Assembly (NCBI GenBank): GCA_030066045.1
Contig: JASJCJ010000019.1
Span: 1-54,095 of the forward strand
Reading direction: 5' to 3'
Source: Calothrix sp. MO_167.B12
GTDB lineage: Bacteria > Cyanobacteriota > Cyanobacteriia > Cyanobacteriales > Nostocaceae
DNA length: 54,095 bases
Under the pieces are notes generated by a model that worked only from the letters and a program-made list of their open reading frames with translations, did not search any database and was not told where the DNA came from. This document shows positions 6,764-15,034 of the stretch, one piece after another (position 1 is the first letter of the stretch; every line of letters starts with the position of its first letter). The position numbers and the translations under genes were made by a program.

Positions 6764-7747
6764 ATGAACCCTAGCATTACAGATGCAGCAGTTACGGCGG
6801 CGATGGCAACAATTGCATCGGAGTCGGCGACAAAGTCGGAAAAAATTCAGATGCTCCTGGAAATGGCGCGAGGGTTTCAGAAACAGCCCAAAAGTGCCAA
6901 GGATCTGCGTCATGCAGTGTCCCTGTATTACCGAGCTTATGACATGAGTGGAGAGGATTACCCTTTATTAAAAGCTCGTTCTCAGGTAGGGATGGCGGGT
7001 GCTTTGCAGGCGATTCCCGATGTGGATAGTGACTTACTGCTGCAAGCAAAAGTTGGTTATGAAGAGGCGCTACCAATTTTACAACAGTTAGCTGACCAGG
7101 AGGAAGTCGCAGAGGTAAAGATGAATTTGGGGTTGGTATTACAGTCCTTAGTGCCCTTCAATTTAGCACGTATGACCGACAGCATCCAGGCTTACCAGGA
7201 AGCTTTACGTGTATTTACTTGGGAGAGTTATCCTCAAGAGTACGCTATTTTACACAATAATATTGCGATCGCTTATCTTTCCATGCCCCTAACTGGGGAG
7301 CAGCAATATTTACGCCAGGGGTTAGCTGTACAGGCTTTTGAACAAGCACTGCAACACATCAACTTAGTAGAGCATCCCCGGGAATATGGGATGTTGCAGA
7401 ATAATTTGGGTAATGCATGGCAATATTTACCTGCAGATCATGATGGGGGTAATTGGGATAATTTGGTAAAAGCGATCGCAGCTTACAATGAGGCTTTAAA
7501 GGTGCGTAATCCCCAAGATACACCCCTAGAATACGCCAATACAATTTCTAATAAAGCCAATGCCTTGTTTAGCTTACCAGATGATTTGCAAAAACCGGAA
7601 ATGGGAAATTCCCAAAATCTGAAGCAAACACGTACTTATTATCAACAGGCATGGACAATTTTTACCAAGTATCAGCAGGTAGAACAAGCGGAAATTGTTA
7701 CCCAAGCTATGGAAAAAGTTGAACAAGAAATAATTCATAATTCATAA
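6764..7747 (+). CDS. TPR-repeat protein, extended hyp-cluster type
   Basis: 327 residues with no signal peptide. Repeated helical hairpins such as YPQEYAILHNNIAIAYLSMP, HPREYGMLQNNLGNAWQYLP and TPLEYANTISNKANALFSLP mark divergent TPR units over residues 40-310. A TPR protein in this position, divergent from hupS and followed by two small membrane proteins and a NifU-like protein, matches my memory of asr0689-alr0692 in Nostoc PCC 7120 (the extended hyp operon), which has been proposed to help mature the hydrogenase small subunit. The biochemical role is unknown. The next gene starts 7 bases after the stop, so they form an operon. No strong Shine-Dalgarno is seen at ATG 6764. Confidence 0.8.
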   Translation: MNPSITDAAVTAAMATIASESATKSEKIQMLLEMARGFQKQPKSAKDLRHAVSLYYRAYDMSGEDYPLLKARSQVGMAGALQAIPDVDSDLLLQAKVGYEEALPILQQLADQEEVAEVKMNLGLVLQSLVPFNLARMTDSIQAYQEALRVFTWESYPQEYAILHNNIAIAYLSMPLTGEQQYLRQGLAVQAFEQALQHINLVEHPREYGMLQNNLGNAWQYLPADHDGGNWDNLVKAIAAYNEALKVRNPQDTPLEYANTISNKANALFSLPDDLQKPEMGNSQNLKQTRTYYQQAWTIFTKYQQVEQAEIVTQAMEKVEQEIIHNS

Positions 7748-7754
7748 TTCAATT

Positions 7755-7991
7755 ATGGCAGATACACTCACAAACTTGGTACTTGGTGACATTAACCTCA
7801 TAACAGGAATGGTATGGTTACTAATTGCGATCATTATATCTATGATTGGTGGTGCAATTAGCGGCATGGTTGTAGCTGGCGAAGAGATAGGTTATCAATT
7901 CTCTGCTATGCTAGGCAGTTTATTTGCTCCGGCGGGTATAATTCCGGCCATGATATTAGGGTTATTTATTCTCAACTTGATCAGGAGTTAG
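7755..7991 (+). CDS. Small two-helix membrane protein (hyp-cluster associated)
   Basis: 78 residues with two transmembrane segments, about 15-40 (ITGMVWLLIAIIISMIGGAI) and 48-76 (FSAMLGSLFAPAGIIPAMIL), separated by a short loop containing EEIGY. The glycine-rich helices suggest tight packing. It sits 7 bases after the TPR gene and 11 bases before another small membrane protein. Function is unknown; the context suggests a membrane role connected with hydrogenase maturation or anchoring. Confidence 0.7.
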   Translation: MADTLTNLVLGDINLITGMVWLLIAIIISMIGGAISGMVVAGEEIGYQFSAMLGSLFAPAGIIPAMILGLFILNLIRS

Positions 7992-8002
7992 CAGGAGGAA
8001 TT

Positions 8003-8227
8003 ATGTTTGATATTGGCTGGTTTTCTGCCAAACTATTTTTGAAAGGTAAACTATTTCGTGACCCCATAGATTTTGCCTTAAAGACTAGTATTGCTAATAC
8101 TACAGGTTTATTGTTACTAGTATCACTTGCATCACTGAAATTACCACTGTGTATTCCTATTACCATCTCTAGTTTAGTGGGAGGGGCAATTATGCCATTT
8201 CTATTAAAGGATTTCAAGATGAAATAA
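8003..8227 (+). CDS. Small membrane protein (hyp-cluster associated)
   Basis: 74 residues. A strong Shine-Dalgarno AGGAGG (7993-7998) precedes ATG 8003. An amphipathic N-terminus (MFDIGWFSAKLFLKGKLF) is followed by two hydrophobic segments, about 30-45 and 50-66 (TISSLVGGAIMPFLL). The C-terminus is basic (KDFKMK). It is the third gene of the putative operon. No family was recognised beyond cyanobacterial hypothetical proteins. Confidence 0.65.
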   Translation: MFDIGWFSAKLFLKGKLFRDPIDFALKTSIANTTGLLLLVSLASLKLPLCIPITISSLVGGAIMPFLLKDFKMK

Positions 8228-8378
8228 TTGGTGAGTGGTTCGCACTGCTAAATTATTGATTTCTGTCAACAGCGACACTATTATCAATCTGAGAAATATA
8301 GAAAATATTACTTACCTTTGACTCATATGTCAGTGACAGTGGTTGATGAATAAGTAACTGGGTCAACTTAAATATAAA

Positions 8379-8437
8379 ACCTCACCCTGCCTGACGGCAC
8401 CCCTCTCTTTAATAAGGAGAGGGGCTGGGGGTGAGGT
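8379..8437. repeat. Palindromic ACCTCAC...GTGAGGT repeat
   Basis: A CCCCTCTCTTTAATAAGGAGAGGGG core stem (described by its two arms CCCCTCTC and GAGAGGGG) sits between ACCTCAC and GTGAGGT ends. It lies between the third small hyp-cluster gene and the NifU-like gene and may act as a terminator or processing hairpin. Confidence 0.8.
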
Positions 8438-8516
8438 AAGCGTCTTACATTTAATTATGTCTACCTACTTAATGGAAAGCACCAGCCACTAAGCATAAAA
8501 AAGTAAGTACTAACTA

Positions 8517-8999
8517 ATGACCAATCTAGAAGAATTAGTACAAGATATAGAACGCTTTGAAACAATTATTTCTGAATGGGATGAAAATCAAAAAAATGTA
8601 GTAATAGGGCTAAAGCTTGCATTGAAATCATTGCATTACAATGCTTTCAGGCATTTGATAGAAAATATGAAACCAGAATCAATATCATCATTGCTTGATA
8701 CAAATATTGATAAAATGGTATACAAATTACTGCTTGATAATGAACTCATAGAGTTGCCAAAAGAACCTCTATTACAGCGTTTGCACCGTGTTATCGATAA
8801 AATTCGGCCCTATTTGCAAAAATATCATGAAAATATCGAGTTAGTGGCTTTTAAACCACCAGATACCTTAGAAATCAGTTTGGTAGGTAATGCTAGTAAT
8901 GATGATTATGTGAATTTCAATTTATTGAACAAAATCAAAAAATCCGTTCAATGTTACTGTCCAGAAATAACTAAAATTATTGCTGTTAATCGGAAATGA
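8517..8999 (+). CDS. NifU C-terminal-like protein lacking the Fe-S cysteines
   Basis: 160 residues. The C-terminal half, residues 85-158, follows the NifU-C/Nfu pattern: LHRVIDKIRPYLQKYHENIE, then LVAFKPPDTLEISLVG, ending CPEITKIIAVNR. In Nfu proteins the segment after LxG is ACGSCPSS, whose CxxC binds an Fe-S cluster; here it is NASNDDYV, so cluster binding in the usual way is not expected. The N-terminal 80 residues are helical and unrecognised. The position fits the NifU-like gene of the Nostoc extended hyp cluster, suggesting a role with HupS cluster assembly, perhaps as a scaffold or interaction partner. A 290-bp gap with a palindromic repeat separates it from the preceding gene. Confidence 0.7.
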   Translation: MTNLEELVQDIERFETIISEWDENQKNVVIGLKLALKSLHYNAFRHLIENMKPESISSLLDTNIDKMVYKLLLDNELIELPKEPLLQRLHRVIDKIRPYLQKYHENIELVAFKPPDTLEISLVGNASNDDYVNFNLLNKIKKSVQCYCPEITKIIAVNRK

Positions 9000-9006
9000 A
9001 GGAACA

Positions 9007-9038
9007 AGTAATAAGTAATAAGTAATAAGTAATAAGTA
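9007..9038. repeat. Heptanucleotide array (AGTAATA)n
   Basis: Four tandem AGTAATA units plus a partial one begin 8 bases after the stop of the NifU-like gene. The complementary heptamer TTATTAC forms the inside of the MITEs at 9206-9305 and 39910-40030. Confidence 0.85.
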
Positions 9039-9119
9039 TTTTATCTTCCTTATCCTTTGGTAAACTTGCTCCAGCTATAGCAATCCTATCCTATTTGATT
9101 TGTAAAAATTGCAAGACCC

Positions 9120-9152
9120 AGACCCCCGACTTTTCCAAAAAATCGGGGGTCT
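9120..9152 (+). terminator. GC-rich hairpin, possible terminator
   Basis: Perfect 10-bp arms AGACCCCCGA / TCGGGGGTCT with a 13-base A/T/C loop, 120 bases after the NifU-like gene. It is followed by TGTTCATTTATTC, only weakly T-rich, so it could equally be a dispersed palindrome. A related sequence is at 42786-42833. Confidence 0.45.
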
Positions 9153-9205
9153 TGTTCATTTATTCATTTGGAAAAAAGAATGGGGCAGATGGGTGGATGG
9201 ATAGG

Positions 9206-9305
9206 TATAGCACTACACAATTAGGGTGCGGACATTGTTGAATGCAGCAAACCTATGAACAGTAAACTTATTACTTATTACTTATTACTTGCGCGTAGCA
9301 CTATA
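9206..9305. mobile_element. MITE with internal TTATTAC heptamers, copy 1
   Basis: 100 bp. Its ends are TATAGCACTAC and GTAGCACTATA (inverted repeats with two central differences). The conserved body GACATTGTTGAATGCAGCAA is followed by three TTATTAC heptamers and CTTGCGCGTAG. A 121-bp copy with more heptamers is at 39910-40030. It codes for nothing here. Confidence 0.8.
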
Positions 9306-9564
9306 CATGGCACCAGAATGATAGTTTTATACACTAAAAGATTGTGGATGCTGTCCCCTGATGAAGAAAGTATATGTCACAAATATTATTGGCATTAGTA
9401 TGATTGAGGACTAGGATAGTGTTAATTATTTATCCAAGGAATTTTAACAGGGGTGGAAAGTATGAATTAATTCTTGGAGCAGTTATTGAATTTTGAAAAT
9501 ATGTGGTATCATAGACATCGCATTTTATAAACATTAATACCGATTTTTAGGGAAGAATAATCTT

Positions 9565-10944
9565 ATGTCTGCTAACCTAACAGACGCTTGCTTAAAGTGG
9601 TTAATGTTAACTGCCGTGGTGTTTAATTTTTCATCCACTGTATATTTGTTATCATTTTCTCGGATGGCAGAATTGCCAACTAAAGAAAAGATAGAGCATA
9701 AAAATCAACTACTAAGTACGACAGCAACATTATTTTTGGGGTTAGCATTCATCATCCATACTTACTATGCAGCCAAGCGCGTGAAAGTCATGCAAGACAG
9801 TGCTAATACTGCTAGCAAGAATATGAATATCGGCATCAGAAGTACTAGGTTAACTCAGGAAAGGCTAATTGCAGAACGCTTAAACAATGCGATCGCTCAA
9901 CTAGGTGCTGATAATATTAGTACTAGAACGGGAGCAATTTATATTTTAGAGAGGGTTGCTCAGGACTCACAGGCAGAATCTTGGACGGTGATGGAAATAC
10001 TCACTGCCTTTATCCGGGAACGTAGTACCATTCATCCCCACAAATATTTATATACTGAAGAATTAGTTAAGCTACCTACTGATATTCAGACAGCTCTGAC
10101 AGTAATTGGTAGGCGAAATGTAGAGCTAGATTCTCCAAAAGAAAAATTAGATTTACGGGATATAGATATTAGGAAAGCTGATTTAAGACAAGGGAATTTC
10201 CAAAGAGTTGATTTACGCTCATCTAATCTTTCTGGTGCAGATATGGCTGGTTCTGTATTAGTAGAAGCAGATATGGAAGATAGTATATTTTCTGGAGCCA
10301 ATCTAGAGGGAGCCAACTTACAATCAGCTAACTTCCACAGAGCAAATCTTTCTACAGCCAATCTGCATCGAGCCGTGGTGAAAGAGGCTAATTTGCGTTC
10401 TGCCAATCTTTCTGGTGCGAGTTTGTGTGGAGCTAATTTTACTGGTGCGAATCTTTATAAAGCGAATTTGCAACAAGCCAATCTCAAATTTGCTAACTTG
10501 TCTGGTGCTAAATTATTTCTCGTCAACTTACAATCTGCCAATTTGAGTAAAGCTACATTAAAAGCCACGGGTTTAATTGGAGCTAATCTCAAGCAAGCAA
10601 AATTGAATGGAGCGAATCTACAACAGGCAAATCTGAATGCAGCTAAATTAGAGGAGGCTGAGATATTTTTTGCCAATTTACATGGTGCTAGCTTTGCAGA
10701 GGCTAACCTTTGTGGTGCTAACCTGATGGGATCGAATTTACAACAGGTAAATTTCCATGAAGCTAATCTCTGTGATGCTAACCTGATGGGAACTAATTTA
10801 TTGGGAACGGAATTGTCTGTTATCCAAAAACAAAATGCAAGTCTGGCAGGGGTAAAAAATCTGAAAATCCAGCAGTTCAAAGATTGTACTATTCGTTTGT
10901 CGGGGAATGTTGAGTTTTCAAGGAATTGGCGGCGATATGGTTAA
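9565..10944 (+). CDS. Membrane-anchored pentapeptide-repeat protein
   Basis: 459 residues. Two transmembrane segments lie at about 11-30 and 50-67. A linker follows with the conserved cyanobacterial block RLNNAIAQLGADNISTRTGA / IYILERVAQDS / WTVMEILTAFIRERS (residues 105-155). From about residue 195 to 425 it is a long run of A(N/D)LxX pentapeptides (SNLSGADMAGSVL..., ANLCGANLMG), which should form a right-handed quadrilateral beta-helix. Such proteins are common in cyanobacteria; their molecular function is mostly unknown. The soluble helix should face the cytoplasm. It is monocistronic, with more than 500 bases free on each side. Confidence 0.9.
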   Translation: MSANLTDACLKWLMLTAVVFNFSSTVYLLSFSRMAELPTKEKIEHKNQLLSTTATLFLGLAFIIHTYYAAKRVKVMQDSANTASKNMNIGIRSTRLTQERLIAERLNNAIAQLGADNISTRTGAIYILERVAQDSQAESWTVMEILTAFIRERSTIHPHKYLYTEELVKLPTDIQTALTVIGRRNVELDSPKEKLDLRDIDIRKADLRQGNFQRVDLRSSNLSGADMAGSVLVEADMEDSIFSGANLEGANLQSANFHRANLSTANLHRAVVKEANLRSANLSGASLCGANFTGANLYKANLQQANLKFANLSGAKLFLVNLQSANLSKATLKATGLIGANLKQAKLNGANLQQANLNAAKLEEAEIFFANLHGASFAEANLCGANLMGSNLQQVNFHEANLCDANLMGTNLLGTELSVIQKQNASLAGVKNLKIQQFKDCTIRLSGNVEFSRNWRRYG

Positions 10945-11173
10945 TTTATCAATTTTTGTTTGTTGCGTATAATGAGTTGCTAGTTATGAAGGGAGCATCC
11001 CATGTTTTCAAAAAGCCTGTACTCCCTACCGCTCCACTAATATCATATACGGTTAAACACTGATAATTAACCAACTTTGGGGGTTAAATTCCCCGGCGTT
11101 GCATCATTGCGGGATGATAATCAAATTTGTATAGGCTGAAACTATTGATAAATAAGGAAAAACTTTTTCGCAT

Positions 11174-11304
11174 ATATAGCGGTTTCACTTGGGTGCAATA
11201 CAGTCGCTTACCTCACCCCTTCCCCTCTCCTTATTAAGGAGAGGGGTGTCTGGAGGACGGAGTGAGGTAAAATTTGTATTCTACTCAACCGAAAACCGCT
11301 ATAT
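11174..11304. repeat. Composite palindrome: one repeat nested in another
   Basis: Outer arms ATATAGCGGTTT (11174-11185) and AAACCGCTATAT (11293-11304) are perfect 12-bp inverted repeats. Inside them, at 11210-11268, lies a complete ACCTCAC...GTGAGGT repeat with a perfect CCCCTCTCCTTA / TAAGGAGAGGGG stem. The arrangement implies insertion of one repeat type into the loop of another. Confidence 0.8.
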
Positions 11305-11530
11305 TAAAATCATCCCTTGATTGTGCAACGCCCTAAATTCTAAATTCTTTTAAATGTAGGTTGGGTAGAACGGGAACATCCCAATTTTTCAAAAATATGT
11401 GGTAGTGGGAGCCGGAAAGCTCCCTTTACATAAAAAGCGGGCAAGATGCCCGCACTACAAATTTAATATTCACCAGATTAAAATATGGGTATACTGACAA
11501 GTCAAGCTTGCCTATTTTGGACATTTACAT

Positions 11531-11559
11531 AAAAAAAACTGTTAGTAGTTAACTAACAG
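11531..11559 (-). terminator. Intrinsic terminator of the PEP-CTERM gene
   Basis: On the minus strand CTGTTAGT - TAACT - ACTAACAG forms a perfect 8-bp stem immediately followed by eight T residues (the A run 11531-11538 on the plus strand). It lies about 75 bases after the stop at 11636. Confidence 0.8.
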
Positions 11560-11635
11560 CTAGAGAGAGTATATTATAAATATTCTTACTAAAAACGTAG
11601 ATGCTTTTAAATTTATTTTCTAAATATTAGATGTA

Positions 11636-13042
11636 CTAATGTGCTTGTTTCTTTTTACGTTTTAATAGAGAACTCGCACCAAATGCTCCAAAAGCCAACA
11701 ATCCTATCATTGTTGTAGGTTCTGGAACATCTTCAATATCCAGTGAAATTTGCTTTGTACTCAGTTCTGCAAAGTCAAATGCTAAATACGGTTCATCAGG
11801 AGCAAGCATCTTAGCTGTTAATTTACCATTGTAGTTATCTCCATCTTCTTCAAATATCTGATCAAAATCAAGCTCTATAAAGGCTGCTTGAATTAAACCA
11901 TCCTGTCCTTGACGATTTTTCTGTGTTTTTAAAGTACGTCTAAATTTTGTTACTCCATCTGCCATAGTAAATTCAAATTCTACATCTTCGCGTATTGGTT
12001 TACCATTTTCATCAAGTATTTCCTGACCATTATCGTCACGTACCTTCGTTTTGACATCATAGTCTGCGAATAGCATATTTAAATACATTTTATCTTGCTT
12101 GACGATATCATTTTTACCGATAGAGAAATCGAAAGTAAAAGTGGCTTGAGGTATTTTACCTCCTAATTCTGCTTTCTTCTCTGCTTCCCGTGTCTCAATG
12201 TCAGCTGTCAAATTGTCAATTTCGCCTGTAAGAACATCTTTTTTCCTCTTTAATTGATCAAGTGAGAGACTTTCTAGCTCTGCGGCTTGAGATTGGTCTA
12301 TTCCACCATCCTTTTCTTTTATTAGCTTCTTCTGGTTTTGTATTTTTGTATTCAATGAATCTTTAGCTTCTTGATCCTCTGTTGCTTCAAATCCTTCATT
12401 TATTTCCTTGTATAAAAGGTCTCTCCGAGATTTTTTTGAGGCTAGGTTTTCTATCTGGTTTTGGTTTGGATTTGTGATATTTTCTAGTCTAGTTATTTCT
12501 CCATCTAGCGTTGCAATTGCAGCTTCTTTTCTCTCTACCCTTTCCTCTAACCTTTTCAGTTCAACTAACCTTCTTTCTTTAGACTTTACATTTTTTTCAT
12601 CTTTGAGGGGTTTAATGCCATATATTGTGTCGAAATAACTTGTTGATAGAGAAATATCGGTAAATTCGGAACCACTACTTCCATTATCCTGAAAACTGCT
12701 TCCGGTTCCAGAAAAGCTAGTATTAGCCTTTTCAGATGCTGACTGATTATTAAAGTCATCTCCTTGATAAGTCTGAAATAGTCCATTTTCGTTTAAATCT
12801 GGTAGTACATCACCCACACCTAACAGGGTACCTCTACCATTAATATTTGCATCACCACCATAAGCTCCTTTATATTTGTTCCCGTCCTTGTCATATCCTT
12901 GTCCATATCCAAAACCATCCACATCACCAATACGAATGTAGCTGAAGGCTGCTGCTTGAGCCGAAGACATGGAACCAAAACTACCAAGAACAGCCAACAA
13001 AGCAGTGGAAAAAGTAATTAATACATTGTTAAATAATTTCAT
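11636..13042 (-). CDS. PEP-CTERM protein with a central coiled coil
   Basis: 468 residues. A signal peptide is at 1-31 (VLITFSTALLAVLGSFGSMS, cleavage near AQAAA). The C-terminal sorting signal is VPEPTTMIGLLAFGAFGASS followed by LLKRKKK, typical for exosortase-processed PEP-CTERM proteins, so export and surface attachment are expected. Between an N-terminal glycine/Asn-rich part and a C-terminal beta-rich part lies a strongly charged helical stretch, about residues 148-300 (ELKRLEERVERKEAAIATLD), predicted as a long coiled coil. That insertion is unusual in the family. Function is unknown; a matrix or sheath role is possible. A good terminator follows. Confidence 0.85.
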   Translation of the reverse strand: MKLFNNVLITFSTALLAVLGSFGSMSSAQAAAFSYIRIGDVDGFGYGQGYDKDGNKYKGAYGGDANINGRGTLLGVGDVLPDLNENGLFQTYQGDDFNNQSASEKANTSFSGTGSSFQDNGSSGSEFTDISLSTSYFDTIYGIKPLKDEKNVKSKERRLVELKRLEERVERKEAAIATLDGEITRLENITNPNQNQIENLASKKSRRDLLYKEINEGFEATEDQEAKDSLNTKIQNQKKLIKEKDGGIDQSQAAELESLSLDQLKRKKDVLTGEIDNLTADIETREAEKKAELGGKIPQATFTFDFSIGKNDIVKQDKMYLNMLFADYDVKTKVRDDNGQEILDENGKPIREDVEFEFTMADGVTKFRRTLKTQKNRQGQDGLIQAAFIELDFDQIFEEDGDNYNGKLTAKMLAPDEPYLAFDFAELSTKQISLDIEDVPEPTTMIGLLAFGAFGASSLLKRKKKQAH

Positions 13043-13513
13043 CTGCGTTTCTCTTGAACTACTACAAACCCAATCTATTGAGTGTTGAAGTAAGAAACAA
13101 GGTTTTTGAAGGTAATTAATCTAAAAAAAATTTTTCAGAAAAAAATACTGATACACAATATTTTATTGAGTAAATTAATATACTTTAGTATATGCATTGC
13201 TGGGGATTATCATCAGTATTTTTACTAAAGTAATCACTCAAAACTCAATATTATGTTAGATAAAATGGATGATTTTGCTGTAATTACCATAGACTAAATA
13301 TAATAAATATGACATACAATCTGTGGACTTTTCTCAGTATTAGAGATGCATTGATGACATATTTGATTACCACTTCCTTTGAAAATGCTCTATTAATTTT
13401 CTAAATTCCTCAAGTTCGGAAATAACTTTTGCTGATTATAAAGTTCGTATAATTACTCCAGTATGTATAGCAATGATATCTGCTGGATCGTCATTTCCGT
13501 TATCAGTGATCAT

Positions 13514-13561
13514 TTAGCCTCCTGAGTCAGAGCTGTGCTAACAGTTTCCCCATCGATAAAT
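13514..13561 (+). repeat. TTAGCCTCCT...CCCCATCGATAAAT repeat, copy 1
   Basis: The copies share TTAGCCTCCT at the left, GCTAACAGT in the middle and CCCCATCGATAAAT at the right. Other copies are at 17358-17412 and, inverted, at 31144-31193. It is about 50 bp long and non-coding. Confidence 0.75.
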
Positions 13562-13681
13562 CGGAGGGCTAATGAAACTACCCCCTTCCCGGTAATTGTC
13601 ATAATTTGGACTTGTTTTTTCTGCCCCCACTCCCCCACTCCCAAGAGGATGATACCCCTGATTCGCCATTGGTATCCTTAT

Positions 13682-13777
13682 TACAGCAGTTTTCATCTAT
13701 TTGAACCACATCTTCATGTAGGGGTTTAGCAGTGCTAAACCCCTACGGTGTGGTTTATTTACCTGAAAATCGCTGTA
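13682..13777. mobile_element. 96-bp MITE-like element, copy 2
   Basis: Differs from the copy at 6580-6675 by one base in the region compared (TTTATTT for TCTATTT). Same ends TACAGC...GCTGTA and same 14-bp central stem. It is followed without gap by AGGAGAGGGGTGTCTGGAGG, the right half of the CTC/GAG repeat, so it appears to have inserted into that repeat. Confidence 0.85.
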
Positions 13778-13930
13778 AGGAGAGGGGTGTCTGGAGGACG
13801 GAGTGAGATGACGACAATATGGCAAGTAAATAAGCGGATTTGATATTACAGCAGGGAGCGAGATACTCCCACTACATTTCTTACCCATCAGAACTAATGA
13901 AAAGGCTAGGGCGTGTTTTCAAACTATGGT

Positions 13931-14054
13931 GTAGGTTGGGTAAAACGGAGTGTAGACGCAACAGCGGCTTGGAGTAAGCGAAGCTTACTCCAAGAGTAGA
14001 GTAACCCAACAAATCGACGAAGAATGTTGGGTTTTGTCCCTCAACCCAGCCTAC
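13931..14054. repeat. GTAGGTTGGGT inverted-repeat element
   Basis: Starts GTAGGTTGGGT and ends CAACCCAGCCTAC, with an internal hairpin GCTTGGAGTAAGC / GCTTACTCCAAG and further ACCCAACA/TGTTGGGT pairs. Related elements are at 53489-53566 and, as fragments, at 11355, 42931 and 43365. No coding capacity. Confidence 0.75.
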
Positions 14055-14154
14055 AATTTTCGGTAATTTTATAGCATCGAAGGGAGTAAGAAAAAATTTT
14101 TGACTCTCCACGGATAAATCCACACGGCTTGATGAGAGTCTATTTCCGGGCATT

Positions 14155-14733
14155 TTAAACTTTAGTCCATAAAGCTAATCCACCTCCTCTCCCCCTAGCA
14201 GCAATGCAACTATTTTCTACGAGAAAGTAGGTAAAAAATGCCTGTTCTTTGAGACTCTGCTGGTAGAAAGACAGTTGCCGATTTTTACCATCACGAATAT
14301 AACCTGCATACAGTTTCCATCCAGACAAACACACCTGCATATGAGTAAAGTCGAATGCAAGTATATTTGTCCTGGGGTGGAATTGCACTGGACCTGTGAG
14401 AACCATTTTCAGTGGTCCTAGTTCTACTGCATTTTCTACTGTTCCTGATTCCGCGTCAGATTCTCCTGGAAGATAAGATAACTGAATCTTTACCCACTGT
14501 GGTAAAAATCTTCCTGTTCCTAGCATTACCCCTGCACGTTGACGCACAGTCTTGGTACCCGTAATAAATCCTAGTTGCCAACTTCCTAGCAACTGCTGGT
14601 AAGCATAATGGATTTTATTTTGTTTAGCCGTTTTTTCTGCTTCTAGTAAAGCCTCCACCACAGCTTCTCGTGTTGGTGGTGTGGTGATGGTAGATGTTAA
14701 AAATTGAACAGCTTGTTCCAGTACTTGGTGCAT
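14155..14733 (-). CDS. Conserved cyanobacterial protein, possibly PAP/fibrillin-like
   Basis: 192 residues, no signal peptide or membrane helix. After an N-terminal helical region, residues 45-65 read YQQLLGSWQLGFITGTKTVR, which resembles the first strand of plastid-lipid-associated (PAP/fibrillin) proteins (LxGxWxLxFTT). A series of beta-strands follows, as expected of a lipocalin-like barrel (WVKIQLSYLP, LKMVLTGPVQFHPR, ILAFDFTHMQVCLSGWKLY). Cyanobacterial fibrillins bind lipids or quinones at thylakoids. The similarity is by eye and weak. The C-terminus is Gly/Arg-rich. Monocistronic. Confidence 0.6.
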   Translation of the reverse strand: MHQVLEQAVQFLTSTITTPPTREAVVEALLEAEKTAKQNKIHYAYQQLLGSWQLGFITGTKTVRQRAGVMLGTGRFLPQWVKIQLSYLPGESDAESGTVENAVELGPLKMVLTGPVQFHPRTNILAFDFTHMQVCLSGWKLYAGYIRDGKNRQLSFYQQSLKEQAFFTYFLVENSCIAARGRGGGLALWTKV

Positions 14734-14760
14734 TTGCAGAATGGGGAAAACAAATAACCA

Positions 14761-14790
14761 TTTTAGATTTTAGATTTTAGATTTTAGATT
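14761..14790. repeat. Heptanucleotide array (TTTTAGA)n
   Basis: Four tandem TTTTAGA units just upstream of the gene read leftward from 14733. The related heptamer ATTTTGG occurs inside cobB (40653-40680). The rest of 14734-15034 holds a GGCGGGGAAACCCCGCC palindrome and the start of the ACTCCTTC minisatellite. Confidence 0.8.
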
Positions 14791-15034
14791 GTGAAAAAGC
14801 TACTGTATAAGCTTTTTAAACTTTCATCTGTCGCAATCATTTTTACCAACGGATGGTTTCTTTTTCAAATTGGTATAACCCTCATGGAATTGTAACCATA
14901 CTACGTGAGGAAGAATAGTATCGCACATGAACTTTGGTACACAATCAAACATGAAAATACCTCCCTCACTACCGGCGGGGAAACCCCGCCCCTACTCCTT
15001 AACTCCTTCACTCCAGGGCGCAAGCCTTGCGCCC

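Larger units (their letters stand above)
10945..11635. other. Intergenic region with nested repeats and a terminator
   Basis: This contains the composite palindrome at 11174-11304, GTAGTGGGAGCCGGAAAGCTCCC plus GCGGGCAAGATGCCCGC palindromes (11401-11457, quoted in two pieces: GTAGTGGGAGCCGG and GCGGGCAAGATGCCCGC) and the terminator at 11531-11559. No gene is seen. Confidence 0.6.
13043..14154. other. 1.1-kb intergenic region filled by repeats
   Basis: The first 450 bases are AT-rich without coding signal and should hold the promoter of the PEP-CTERM gene. The rest holds the TTAGCCTCCT repeat (13514), a 96-bp MITE (13682) followed directly by half of a CTC/GAG palindrome, a GGGAGCGAGATACTCCC palindrome (13855-13871) and a GTAGGTTGGGT repeat (13931). 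Confidence 0.65.

Noticed and set aside
10086-10880. Minus-strand ORFs opposite the pentapeptide gene
   Set aside because: Shadow frames of the pentapeptide repeats; the leucine/alanine/lysine-rich pattern is the complement of A(D/N)LxX codons.
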